64,000 nt of DNA. Source: JAKIWV01 sp963773945. Lineage in GTDB: Archaea; Thermoplasmatota; Thermoplasmata; Lutacidiplasmatales; UBA184. Of the stretch, positions 32,598 to 41,677 are shown in pieces. Below the pieces are notes generated by a model. The model made no database searches, was not told the origin of the DNA, and saw only the letters and a program-made list of their open reading frames with translations. The stretch spans positions 124,001 through 188,000 of the forward strand of contig CAVZDD010000003.1 of the NCBI GenBank assembly GCA_963773945.1, read 5' to 3'. Both the position numbers and the translations under genes were made by a program. Every line of letters begins with the position of its first letter. Position 1 is the first letter of the stretch.

Positions 32598-34416
32598 AAC
32601 GATCCCGTACCCACACACTGTGGCCGAGAATCGCCAGAACCGGCTCTACTCTCGCTTCTTCTTCCGCGCCCCCAGCGTGAGTTGGGCGCTTCTCCTGATG
32701 GCCGTAGCCTCCCTGGCCGACGCCGCGCTGGCCTGGATCCCCGGGACTTCGATCGGCCGATTCGCCGAAGGGTGGGCGCTGGTATTCCTGATTCCAGGAC
32801 TCCTGGGCGTGCTCATCACCACCCCGTTGGCTGGCGCGCTCGGGGGCCGGTTCCCCTGGCACCGGAACACGCTCCTTGGATTGATGACCGTCGTCTTCCC
32901 GCTCCCGATCCTCCTCGTGTGGCGAGGGGTGGGCCTTCTGATGGGCCACCCCCCCGTCGAGATTCCCCTTATCCTGCTGTTCATCCAAGGACCCATCCTC
33001 TGGTTCCGCCACATGACCCTGTTCGGGGTCTCGAAGCCCCAGCATGGCGCCTCGCTCCCCCCCTCCGTCCTCGAACCAGTACTCGCGATCGTCGGAGTCT
33101 TCGTACTCTATGCGCCCCCTCTCGCTTGGGTAGTGGCCGCGGGCGTTTTCCTGCTACTCGGATTCCTCTGCGCCGCCCTGTTGTTGCGCGCGGCGGACCG
33201 TCCGATGCGGCGCGAGTTCGGATCCTCCGGTGTCTCGTTCATTCGGCCCTTGATCGAACACGTTGGTAGCCGGGACCCCGGTGCGACGCAGATTCTAGAG
33301 CGTTTCTTCGCAGGGTTCGCCGTCGAGGCGAATGTACGGGTTACCGGAGTCCAGTTCCGCACCCCCCATGGCGCCAAAGCCACCCTCGCGTTGCCGGCAA
33401 TCCATCCCGGGCCCTTTGCCGCGCTGGGTGCGAGCAATCTCCCCCAGAAGCTAGAGGAGCAATTGGGACCCGCCGCCGGTCTCGTCTTCGTACCCCACAC
33501 GCCCTGCAACCACGATCTCGACGTGCCGACGACTTCCGAGGTTCGTCGGATCGGCGAGGCCGCGGTCGCGCTACTTCATGACCTGCCGGCGCCGACGAGC
33601 CACCTTACCAGCCCCCTCGTCAGTGCGGGTCCCGACAGCTGGGCCCGGGCGCAGCGACTCGGCGACGTAGTCCTCGTTGCGGCCACGCAAGCCCCCGAAC
33701 CCACCGACGACATTGCGTACGCGATCGCCGACCGAATCGTCGACGAGAACCGGCGGGCCGGTCAACCCGAACTCGCGCTGATGGACGCGCATAACTCCTA
33801 CAAGGAGGATGAGGGCGACCTCACGTACGGCTCGCCGCGGGCCCAGCGGTTCGCCACGGACGTGCACCAGGCGGTTTCAGCCGCCGTGGCGCACGCCACA
33901 CCTGGAGAGGTCCGCGTCGGGGTCGCCCTCCGCACCGGTTTCTCCGTGGGCGGGGAAGGGATCGGCCCCAGTGGAGTCCGCGCGCTCGTGGTGGAAACCG
34001 CCGGCCGACGCGCGGCGTACGTGCTGCTCGATGGGAACAATCTCGTCCAAGGACTCCGGGCACGCTTGCTCCAGGCCTTGGGCGACGTGGTGGATGACTC
34101 CGAGGTCATGACCACCGACAACCACGTCGTTCACGAGGTGGACGGCGGCGTAAACCCGATCGGGGAGCGGATCCCCTTTGACCTGCTCCGGGAGACCGTG
34201 GTCGGCGTGGTGCGCGACGCGTTGACGAACCTCGAGCCCGTGGAAGTACGGGTCGGGACGCGCGACGTGTCGGAAGTGGCGGTCCTCGGGCCGGATTGGA
34301 CCGCTCGGCTTTTGACCTCGCTCGGTGACACGCTCTCGATGTTTTCCAACGCGTTTCTAATGACGTTCCTCCTCTTGATCGTCAGTTCCATGGTCGTACT
34401 GGCTGCCGTCCGTTAA
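32587..34416 (+). CDS. DUF2070 family membrane protein
   Basis: 609 residues from the GTG at 32587, which has a GGAGGT ribosome-binding motif 11 nt upstream; a TTG at 32542 is less likely. About seven membrane segments fill the first 200 residues, a large soluble domain follows (IHPGPFAALGASNLPQKLEE, LMDAHNSYKEDEGD, TDNHVVHEVDGG), and one C-terminal membrane helix ends the protein. The HPGPF and DxHN signatures look like metal ligands. The family is archaeal with unknown function; the lipid-gene setting suggests envelope work. Confidence 0.85.
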   Translation: MATETIPYPHTVAENRQNRLYSRFFFRAPSVSWALLLMAVASLADAALAWIPGTSIGRFAEGWALVFLIPGLLGVLITTPLAGALGGRFPWHRNTLLGLMTVVFPLPILLVWRGVGLLMGHPPVEIPLILLFIQGPILWFRHMTLFGVSKPQHGASLPPSVLEPVLAIVGVFVLYAPPLAWVVAAGVFLLLGFLCAALLLRAADRPMRREFGSSGVSFIRPLIEHVGSRDPGATQILERFFAGFAVEANVRVTGVQFRTPHGAKATLALPAIHPGPFAALGASNLPQKLEEQLGPAAGLVFVPHTPCNHDLDVPTTSEVRRIGEAAVALLHDLPAPTSHLTSPLVSAGPDSWARAQRLGDVVLVAATQAPEPTDDIAYAIADRIVDENRRAGQPELALMDAHNSYKEDEGDLTYGSPRAQRFATDVHQAVSAAVAHATPGEVRVGVALRTGFSVGGEGIGPSGVRALVVETAGRRAAYVLLDGNNLVQGLRARLLQALGDVVDDSEVMTTDNHVVHEVDGGVNPIGERIPFDLLRETVVGVVRDALTNLEPVEVRVGTRDVSEVAVLGPDWTARLLTSLGDTLSMFSNAFLMTFLLLIVSSMVVLAAVR

Positions 34417-34431
34417 CGAAGGAGAACGCCG

Positions 34432-36063
34432 GTGCCGCACGCCCCTCCGGAGCCTCCCCTCGCCGCGAAAGACGCGCTGGGCGACCCGGACGCGTACCCG
34501 CTGCTTCGGGACTTGGTCGGGTTCGCGAACACGAATCTCGAGGACCCCGCGCATGAACGCTGGGAGAAGCCCCACTACCTCGAAACCGCCCGCTACCTCG
34601 TCGATGTGGCGACCCGGTTCGGCCTCAGGGCCCGCATCTTCGACTCGCTGACGGACCTCCCCGGGGCGGAAGGGCTTCACGGGATCCCGCGGCCCAGCGT
34701 CATCGCAGACCTCGACGTGGACGCCGATGAGCGCGTGATCATCATGTCGCACTACGATGTCGTCCCGGTGCCGGCCGAACAGCTGGCGCGTTGGCAAACC
34801 CCTCCCCATGAACTGACCTTCCGGCCTGATGGGCGATTCTACGGGCGCGGCGCCGCCGATGACCTGGGGAGCGGCGTGGTCCCCTCCTTGCTCGCGGCGA
34901 AGCAGCTTCGGCACCACCCGCGCGTCGCGCAGAACATCCGGCTGTTGATCTGTTGCGATGAGGAGACCGGTGGGGCGGGCGGTATCGAGGCGCTGAAGGC
35001 CCACGACGAGCGGTTGCCTGTGAACGACCCGGAACGGTTCCTCGATGCCGACGTGGTGCTGATCCCGGACGGGGACCCCCACGCGACCGCCGGATCCTCG
35101 GGAGTCCTGTTCCTGGACGGAACGTTCTCCCGACCCGTATCTCTGCCACGGGTCGTTGCCTTCGGAGAGGGTCTCGTCGGACTCCAGTCCCTGGCGCAAT
35201 CCTGGGTCTCGGTCTATCCTTCCCCCGACTGGCCCGATCACGACGCCCCGTTCCCGTTCATCACGGGCCGAGCCACGGTCACGAAGTGGGACGCCGCCGC
35301 TGAACGGGATTCCTCGACCAGCCGCCCGCACATCGGAGCGATCCACGCCGAGACCGACGCGACCAACCAGGTCGCCCAGAGCGTTACGCTCGTACTTCGC
35401 GGAACCCCGGCCCAGCTCTCGGGACTTCCGGTTCAGCTGGCTGCCCTCCTTCCCGCTCCCTATCGCCTCGAGATTGGCGGTGCCACCTCGCTCCGCGTAC
35501 CCGCCGACGCCCTCGCCGTCTCGGTGATCGGAACGAGCACGCATGCCGGGTACCCACATCGGGGACACAACCCGGTACCCGCGGTCGTGGGGCTCCTCGA
35601 CCGGGCGCTGCGCGCGGGCCTCTTGGACGATTCCTCCTCCCTGGTGGCGACGTTCGGGGTCGACCTTCGGCTAACCCCCGAGATGCCTATGGAGACCGGC
35701 GCGCGAGCCGCCCTCGATTATGCGCGCGCTTGGAGCGCGGCGCACGACCCCGACGCCCGGGTCGTCGCGCCCTCCGACCGGGGCCGCGGGGGATACGCCC
35801 TCCCACCCGACCATCCGGCCCTGCTCAAGATGGAACGAATCCTCGGTTCGGTGTTCGGCGTGAAGGGGGTGTACGGCGAGTACGGGGGCACAGACGCCAG
35901 CAGCCTCATCGGCTTGCAGACCTCCCACGGCGAACCGCTCCCCGCCCTCGTCTTCGGCTTGATGGGCCGGACGTCGCACATTCACGAAGCGGAGGAGAAT
36001 CTGGACCCCTTGGGGGTGGCTCAGGTTACCGAGACCATCCGTCGCTACGTCCTGGAGCCGTAG
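34432..36063 (+). CDS. M20-family zinc peptidase/deacylase
   Basis: 543 residues. MSHYDVVPVP, YGRGAADDLGSG and CDEETGG supply the di-zinc ligands and catalytic Glu of the M20 family; HAGYPHRGHN marks the lid domain and SHIHEAEENLD the last ligand. The substrate may be a dipeptide or acyl-amino acid. The start is GTG. It lies between DUF2070 and carS in a tight plus-strand run. Confidence 0.88.
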   Translation: MPHAPPEPPLAAKDALGDPDAYPLLRDLVGFANTNLEDPAHERWEKPHYLETARYLVDVATRFGLRARIFDSLTDLPGAEGLHGIPRPSVIADLDVDADERVIIMSHYDVVPVPAEQLARWQTPPHELTFRPDGRFYGRGAADDLGSGVVPSLLAAKQLRHHPRVAQNIRLLICCDEETGGAGGIEALKAHDERLPVNDPERFLDADVVLIPDGDPHATAGSSGVLFLDGTFSRPVSLPRVVAFGEGLVGLQSLAQSWVSVYPSPDWPDHDAPFPFITGRATVTKWDAAAERDSSTSRPHIGAIHAETDATNQVAQSVTLVLRGTPAQLSGLPVQLAALLPAPYRLEIGGATSLRVPADALAVSVIGTSTHAGYPHRGHNPVPAVVGLLDRALRAGLLDDSSSLVATFGVDLRLTPEMPMETGARAALDYARAWSAAHDPDARVVAPSDRGRGGYALPPDHPALLKMERILGSVFGVKGVYGEYGGTDASSLIGLQTSHGEPLPALVFGLMGRTSHIHEAEENLDPLGVAQVTETIRRYVLEP

Positions 36064-36077
36064 GGGGACGCGGAGGC

Positions 36078-36653
36078 GTGGTCGATCCCCAACTCGAGGT
36101 GCTGATCCGGGTACTGTGGGTTCTCACGCCCGTGTACGCGGCGAACGCTCTCGCCACCCTCCCTCGGGGGAGGGGACCTCCGATGGACTTCGGTCAGAAC
36201 TGGTTCGATGGACGTCGCATTCTCGGGTCTTCGAAGACCTGGTCGGGATTCCTCTTTGGGACCTTCGTCGCGGTTCCCATCGTCCTGCTTCAAGCCTGGT
36301 TGATTCTGATCGCCCCACCGAATCTCCAATTGGTCCCCCACTACGGACCCACGGTGGTGGCGGCGCTTCCGGTAGCGTTCCTGCTTACGGGCGGCGCACT
36401 CACAGGAGATGCGGTGGGTTCGTTCATCAAGCGCCGTTTGGGGTACGGCAGCGGTGCCCGGGTCCTCGGATTGGACCAGCTTCCGTTCGTCCTGTTTCCC
36501 ATCGGACTCGGGCTCGTCCTCTATCGCTCCATCTTTGTCACGACGTTTTTCTCGTTCGAGGCACTCTTATGGGTTCTCCTGCTCACCGTGGGGTTCCACA
36601 TCCTGTTCAATTGGATCGGCTTCAAGATTGGGACCAAGAAAGTGCCGTGGTAA
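36078..36653 (+). CDS. carS: CDP-archaeol synthase
   Basis: Activates digeranylgeranylglyceryl phosphate with CTP before polar head-group addition; third enzyme of the lipid set in this region. 191 residues from the GTG at 36078, with five to six membrane segments. NALATLPRGRGPPMDFGQNW, LGSSKTWSGF, GDAVGSFIKRRLGYGSG and LDQLPFVLFP are family signatures. A GTG at 36099 is an alternative start. It is one base before pyrE. Confidence 0.9.
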   Translation: MVDPQLEVLIRVLWVLTPVYAANALATLPRGRGPPMDFGQNWFDGRRILGSSKTWSGFLFGTFVAVPIVLLQAWLILIAPPNLQLVPHYGPTVVAALPVAFLLTGGALTGDAVGSFIKRRLGYGSGARVLGLDQLPFVLFPIGLGLVLYRSIFVTTFFSFEALLWVLLLTVGFHILFNWIGFKIGTKKVPW

Positions 36654-36654
36654 C

Positions 36655-37206
36655 ATGATGGAGCAAGGGGACCGGCCGGAGGAGCGCAAGCAGATCATCG
36701 ACCTGCTCCTCAGCTCCGGATCGGTCCGCTTCGGTCAGTTCACCCTCGCTTCGGGGCAGACCTCGAAGGTCTACATCGACGTCAAGCGGGCCTGGACGGA
36801 ACCGGCGCGCTTGACTGTGATGGCGGAGGCGCTGGCGCGCCGGGTCGGAAACGCCGACCGCCTCGCCGGGATGGAACTGGGGGCGGTGCCGCTGGTCGTC
36901 GCGACCGCCCTCCGGACCGGCCGGCCCTATCTCGTGATTCGGAAAGCGGCGAAGGACCACGGGACGAAGCAACGTTTCGAAGGCGAGATCCCGGCGGGGG
37001 CTCAGGTCCTCCTGATCGAGGATACCAGTTCCACGGGGGGTTCCGCGATGGAGTCCGTTCGCATCATCCGCGAGGCCGGTGGTATCGTTACCCGGGCCCT
37101 TGTGGTCGTCGACCGAGGGATGGGTGCGATCGAGCGAATGAAAGCCGAGGGGATCACCCTGGACCCCCTCGTGACGCTCGCGGAGATACCGGGAGCCAGC
37201 GCGTGA
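36655..37206 (+). CDS. pyrE: Orotate phosphoribosyltransferase
   Basis: Converts orotate and PRPP to OMP in pyrimidine synthesis. 183 residues: SGSVRFGQFTLASGQTSKVYID at the N-terminus, LAGMELGAVPLVVA, YLVIRKAAKDHGT and the PRPP loop LLIEDTSSTGGSAM. The stop overlaps a GTG (GTGA) that is the natural coupled start of endA. Confidence 0.93.
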   Translation: MMEQGDRPEERKQIIDLLLSSGSVRFGQFTLASGQTSKVYIDVKRAWTEPARLTVMAEALARRVGNADRLAGMELGAVPLVVATALRTGRPYLVIRKAAKDHGTKQRFEGEIPAGAQVLLIEDTSSTGGSAMESVRIIREAGGIVTRALVVVDRGMGAIERMKAEGITLDPLVTLAEIPGASA

Positions 37207-38271
37207 CCGGCGCGGTCCGGGACGAGCGCGACGGTACGGATCGACGACCCCTCGGAAGCCGGCACGGTCTTCGGCCGCGGGTTCTTCGGCACCGTCGGGT
37301 CGGGAGGGCTTCAACTCGACCGGACGGAGTCGCTTTACTTGCTCGAGATGGGCCGACTCGAGGTCCAGGCCGAACGGGGTCGATTGGTGGACTGGGCAGA
37401 CCTGTTTCGACGCGCGTTGCGGGCGGAACCCGGATTTGGAATTCGGTATCTCGTCTACCGGGACCTACGCCAGCGCGGATACGTCGTGCGCGCCGGACCG
37501 GCCCCGGTGGCGTTCTCGGTCCTCCCGCGTGGGGGCATTCTCCACAAGACGCCCGCGCGATTCTGGGTCGAGACCGTCTCCGAGCGGGAACCGTTCGATT
37601 TGCTCCGCATTCAGACGCTGGCGGAGAAGGCCCAGAGCACGAAGAAACAACTCCTGGTCGGTGTCGTCGACGAAGAGTCGGACCTGACGTACTATCGGAT
37701 CCGGCTTCCGAGTCCGACAGGAGCGCTCCCGCCGTTGGGAGGTTCCCTTCGCGTGCCCGCGATCCTCGGCGAGGACCGCGTGCTCGTATTCGACCCGGCG
37801 GGCGTGGAATCGCTGGGTCGCCAGCAAGCGTACGGAAGTCGCATCGGGAGCCGGCTGGAGTTGAGCCTGCTCGAAACGGTCTACCTCGTATCCACCGGTC
37901 TCATCGAACTCCATGACGCGCGGACCCGGCGGGGGGTATCGCTGGAGCAGCTGCTCCGTCGGGCGCGCCGGCTCGAATCCGGATTCGATGAGCGACTGGC
38001 GGTCTACCGGGCGCTTCGCGAGCGCCAGCTGGTCGTCAAAACCGGGTTCAAGTATGGGGCGCATTTCCGGGCCTATCCTCGGAATCCCGAGCACGCGCAT
38101 GCGCGGTACCTCGTGCACGCGGTCGAGGACCAGTTTAGAGCGCCGTGGTCGGAGATCGCACGAGGCGTGCGGGTGGCGCAGGGCGTGCGGAAGGAATTCC
38201 TCCTGGCCGGGGTCAGTGGCGACGGAAAGGAGTCGGTACGTTTCCTTTCTCTCGAACGGGTCCGGCCGTAA
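37203..38271 (+). CDS. endA: tRNA splicing endonuclease, two-repeat type, with disrupted 5' end
   Basis: Cuts bulge-helix-bulge introns from pre-tRNA. The clear family frame is open from 37207 to 38271 and includes FGRGFFGTVGSGGLQLDRTE before the first usable in-frame start (TTG at 37339). The GTG at 37203, overlapping the pyrE stop, lies one base out of frame; a single-base change near 37203-37245 would join them. The N-terminal half is a degenerate repeat (RDLRQRGYVVRAG); the C-terminal half has the catalytic set: Tyr in FKYGAHFRAY, His before ARYLVH, Lys in VRKEFLLAG. About 350 residues intact, matching alpha2 euryarchaeal enzymes. Confidence 0.85.
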
Positions 38272-38304
38272 AGTCCCGGACTGCGCGAGCAGTGCCCCGT
38301 TGAA

Positions 38305-39090
38305 TCAGAGACCGTTCACGAGTGGACGAAGGAACCGGAGCAGCAACCCCGGGTCGCTGGACCGAGAAAGAATCTCTTCCACGGCGGTTCCGACGATGAC
38401 GCCATCCGCCCCGGTCGCCCGGACCGGAGCGAGGTCCGCCGCCCTCCGAATTCCAAAGCCGATGAGCACGGGGAGCTCGGGACGCGCCGAGTGGGCGGCG
38501 GCCACTCGGGCGCGGAGCTCGTTCGTGGGAACTCGCTGGCCCCGGCCCGTCGTGCCGAAGCGAGAAACCAGGTAGAGAAAACCAGAGCTCGCGCCCGCGA
38601 GCACCCGGACTCGGGGGATCGAGGTAGCCGGAGAACCCATTTGCACCAACGAGAGACCGGCCTGATTCGCGGCGACCCGCCACGGACCGCTCTCCTCAAT
38701 GGAAAGGTCCGGTACGATCAATCCCGAGCCGCCCGCATGGGCGATGGCTCTGCACGCTATCGCGAGTCCGTGATGGAACACCGGATTGGCGTAGGTCATG
38801 ACGGCCACCGGCAGCTCTTTCGAGACCGCTTGCACGGAACGAAGTAGGTCGTCCCACCCGGTACCGCTCTGAAGTGCCCGCGCCGCGGCCGCTTGTAAGA
38901 CCGGCCCATCGGCGATCGGATCGCTGAAGGGGAACCCCAACTCGATACCGGACACACCGGCCGCCTGGCACGCGCGAACCAGCGGCAACAGGGCCGCCCG
39001 CCGGCGGGCATCGACCATGAGGTAGACCAGCAAGGAACGCCGGTGCTCTCGCCGGTTGCGGGCGAGCGTCTCAGCGAGCGAGGCCGGCAT
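38305..39090 (-). CDS. trpA: Tryptophan synthase alpha chain
   Basis: Cleaves indole-3-glycerol phosphate to indole, passed to TrpB. 261 residues, TIM barrel. GIELGFPFSDPIADGPVLQAA carries the catalytic Glu; VPDLSIEES carries the Asp region; VGTAVEEIL lies near the end. It is the last gene of the aromatic operon and overlaps trpB by 20 bp. Confidence 0.95.
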   Translation of the reverse strand: MPASLAETLARNRREHRRSLLVYLMVDARRRAALLPLVRACQAAGVSGIELGFPFSDPIADGPVLQAAAARALQSGTGWDDLLRSVQAVSKELPVAVMTYANPVFHHGLAIACRAIAHAGGSGLIVPDLSIEESGPWRVAANQAGLSLVQMGSPATSIPRVRVLAGASSGFLYLVSRFGTTGRGQRVPTNELRARVAAAHSARPELPVLIGFGIRRAADLAPVRATGADGVIVGTAVEEILSRSSDPGLLLRFLRPLVNGL

Positions 39091-40240
39091 CGTGACGGAG
39101 CACCACCTCCAGGTCCTTGTCCCCTCGTCCGGACAACGTCACAACGACCCGGGCGCTACGCGGAAGCCGGGCCGCGGCACGCACGGCCGCGAAGATCGCG
39201 TGGGCCGGCTCGAGCGCCGGCAGGATTCCCTCGTCGTGGGCCACCCAGTGGAATGCCGAGACGGCCTGGTCGTCCCGCACCGAAATGTACCGAACCCGCC
39301 CCGAGTCGTGGAGCATCGCATGCTCTGGTCCGACCCCCGCGTAGTCCAACCCGGCGGAGATGCTCTCGGTATCCCGGACTTGACCGTCGGAGTCTTGGAG
39401 AATGTACGAGTACGCACCATGGAGTATGCCCGGGGTGCCATGGACCAGCGATGAGGCGCCGACCCCCTGGCCCTTGCCTCCTGCCTCGACGCCCAAGAGT
39501 TTCACCGGTGTCCGGAGGAGTGGGTGAAAAGTTCCGATTGCGTTGCTGCCCCCTCCTACGCAGGCGACCACGAGGTCGGGGAGTCTCCCCCACGCGGCCC
39601 GTGACTGGGTCCGGAGTTCTCGACCGATCACACTCTGGAAGTCGCACACTAGCGACGGGAATGGGTGGGGTCCGACCGCCGATCCAAGGATGTAGTGCGT
39701 GGTTCGGACGTTCGTAATCCAATCTCGTAACGCCTCGTTAATGGCGTCCTTGAGCGTTTGGGCGCCCGAAGTCACCGGGTGGAGCTCCGCCCCCAACAGT
39801 CGCATGCGCTGTACGTTCGGCGCCTGACGTTCCATGTCGCGGGCCCCCATGTACACTTCCGTCGGCAGTCCGAGCGCGGCACCGATGATTGCAGTCGCCA
39901 CCCCGTGCTGGCCGGCGCCGGTCTCCGCAATCAGGCGCTGTTTGCCCATTCGCCGGGCCAGGAGTCCTTGACCGAGCGCGTTGTTGAACTTGTGCGCTCC
40001 GCCGTGAAGCAGGTCCTCTCGCTTGAACCAGATCTGCGCGCCGCTACCGCGTCGCGTGAGATTCTCAGCGAAGTACAACGGCGTGGGTCGTCCGCCGAGG
40101 GTTCGGGACCATCGGGAGAGCTCGGCACGGAACTTTGGGTCCCGACGGGCCGCACGCCAGGCGAGGTCCAGCTCCTGGAGGGCGGGTACGAGCGTCTCGG
40201 GAACGTACGCCCCGCCGTAGGCACCGAATCGCTTAGGCAT
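39071..40240 (-). CDS. trpB: Tryptophan synthase beta chain
   Basis: PLP enzyme joining indole and serine. 389 residues, the standard TrpB1 size. RFGAYGGAYVPETLVPAL opens it; the PLP lysine is in HGGAHKFNNALGQ (usual form GSHKINN); AETGAGQHGVATA, the phosphate-binding CVGGGSNAIG and GLDYAGVGPEH follow. It overlaps trpF by 8 bp and trpA by 20 bp. Confidence 0.95.
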   Translation of the reverse strand: MPKRFGAYGGAYVPETLVPALQELDLAWRAARRDPKFRAELSRWSRTLGGRPTPLYFAENLTRRGSGAQIWFKREDLLHGGAHKFNNALGQGLLARRMGKQRLIAETGAGQHGVATAIIGAALGLPTEVYMGARDMERQAPNVQRMRLLGAELHPVTSGAQTLKDAINEALRDWITNVRTTHYILGSAVGPHPFPSLVCDFQSVIGRELRTQSRAAWGRLPDLVVACVGGGSNAIGTFHPLLRTPVKLLGVEAGGKGQGVGASSLVHGTPGILHGAYSYILQDSDGQVRDTESISAGLDYAGVGPEHAMLHDSGRVRYISVRDDQAVSAFHWVAHDEGILPALEPAHAIFAAVRAAARLPRSARVVVTLSGRGDKDLEVVLRHDAGLAR

Positions 40241-40879
40241 GCGACTTCTCCCACGCCTCCACGGCGGAGAGGAAGGCGCGCATCCGGTCCAGATCTTTTA
40301 CACCGGGAGAGCTTTCAACGCCGGAGGAAACGTCCACGCCCCATGGCCCCACAGCGCTGAGGGCCTCCCCGACGTTCTCGGGGTTCAGGCCCCCGGCGAG
40401 AATGAGCTTCCGGCCCGGCGCCCTCTGGACGAGGGTGGCACAGATCTCCCAATCTGGGCGTTGGCCACTCCCCCCGGGGAGGGGTCCGCCGGTCGCGTCC
40501 AGGTGTACGCGCGGGTACGACTCAGCCGGGGCAGCTCGGGCACCGGGCCCGAAGCGGCGGAGAGCGGAACCGGCAACGAAGGCACGAGATGGTGGATCTC
40601 TAGAAAGTCCAGCCCGTCCGGGATCTTTCCGTGGACCTGGATCCGGTCGACCCCCACCTCGTTGAATATCCGGTGGATGAGTTCCGTCGTGGGGTCGACC
40701 ACCACGGCCCACGCCTCGGCACCGGCCGGCACGTGGCCCGCCAACTCGATGGCCCGTTCGATCGTCAGGTTCCTCGAGGAGGCCGGCACCTCGATCACGA
40801 ATCCGGCGGCTCCTCCCTGGGGGGCCAGCGCGATGGCAGTCGGCTCGGTCAGGCCGCAGAACTTCACGAACGTCTTCAT
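40233..40879 (-). CDS. trpF: Phosphoribosylanthranilate isomerase with apparent frameshift
   Basis: Isomerises phosphoribosylanthranilate in tryptophan synthesis. The N-terminal part (MKTFVKFCGLTEPTAIAL ... VDRIQVHG) reads in one frame from 40879. The C-terminal part (RVHLDATGGPLPGGSGQ, KLILAGGLNPENV, GVDVSSGVESSPGVKD) reads in another frame ending at 40233. Together they make a full TrpF of about 215 residues. The switch lies near 40530-40600 and needs one extra base. Both halves are well conserved, so this is either a recent mutation or a sequence error. Gaps to trpC (4 bp) and overlap with trpB (8 bp) are normal for this operon. Confidence 0.88.
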
Positions 40880-40883
40880 GACT

Positions 40884-41675
40884 CTAACCTCGACGCGGAA
40901 CCCTCAAAGCACGTAGGAAGGCGCCCGGATCGCTGGCCCGAGCGAAACCGGTCCCGACCAAAAGACCGTCGGCTCCCCAGCCGCGGTATCGATCGGCTTC
41001 CGCTGGGGCCGATACGCCGCTCAGGCCCAACAACGGATGGCGGGAGCCCGCCGCCCGGAACGTCGCTTCGGCGGTGTCGGGTTGGAACCGCAGGGTGTCG
41101 AGGTCTCGCAGGTTGACGCCGAAGAGATCGACCGCCACCCCCTCGGCGACCGGCCATTCGTCCTCCCCGTGCACTTCGAGCAGGACCTCTAGGCCCCGAG
41201 CCCGAGCCGTCATGGCCAATTCCCGGATGGGGAGTTCTAGGAACCCTCCGGTCTCCAACCGGGCGATAAGCAGAATCGCGGATGCTCCGGAGCGGTAGGC
41301 CGCTTCGACCTGGATCGGGTCGACAACAAAGTCCTTGAAGAGGACAGGAAGGCCGGAGACCCGGACCAGCTGGGCGACCTCTTGGGGCGACCCCCGGAAC
41401 GAGGGGGCGGTCGCGAGGCAGGAGAGCCCGTCCGCGCGGCCGCCCTGGGCCCATTTCACAAATTGGTCGAGAGAGATTTCGGGGAGGGTGGATTGGCTTG
41501 CACCCGGTGACTCGTGTTTGCGCTCCACCAAGATGGCCCAGCCGTCGTGCGCGCCCGACACGGCGTCGCGGAGACTCGGTGCGCGCCGCACGGGGGTCTC
41601 CGGCAGTCCTTCCAGATAGGTCGGGTCTTCGACCTGTGCCCGCACTTGGGGCAACAGATCGGCGAGGAACCCCAC
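40884..41675 (-). CDS. trpC: Indole-3-glycerol phosphate synthase
   Basis: Closes the indole ring. 263 residues, TIM barrel. ILVERKHESPGA contains the catalytic Lys region; VLFKDFVVDPIQVEAAYRSG and AILLIARL hold further active-site residues; LEVLLEVHGEDEW, FGVNLRDLDT and GLLVGTGFARASDP complete the barrel. Start GTG, 2 bp after the trpD stop. Confidence 0.93.
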   Translation of the reverse strand: MGFLADLLPQVRAQVEDPTYLEGLPETPVRRAPSLRDAVSGAHDGWAILVERKHESPGASQSTLPEISLDQFVKWAQGGRADGLSCLATAPSFRGSPQEVAQLVRVSGLPVLFKDFVVDPIQVEAAYRSGASAILLIARLETGGFLELPIRELAMTARARGLEVLLEVHGEDEWPVAEGVAVDLFGVNLRDLDTLRFQPDTAEATFRAAGSRHPLLGLSGVSAPAEADRYRGWGADGLLVGTGFARASDPGAFLRALRVPRRG

Positions 41676-41677
41676 CG

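Noticed and set aside
31017..32618. 533-codon minus-strand frame opposite the lipid genes
   Set aside because: Both plus-strand genes (DGGGPS and GGGPS) are certain, and the frame has the His/Arg/Asp-rich composition of an antisense shadow.
35730..36077. Long N-terminal extension of carS
   Set aside because: It overlaps the M20 peptidase gene and is Arg/Pro/Gly-rich shadow sequence; CarS homology begins after the GTG at 36078.
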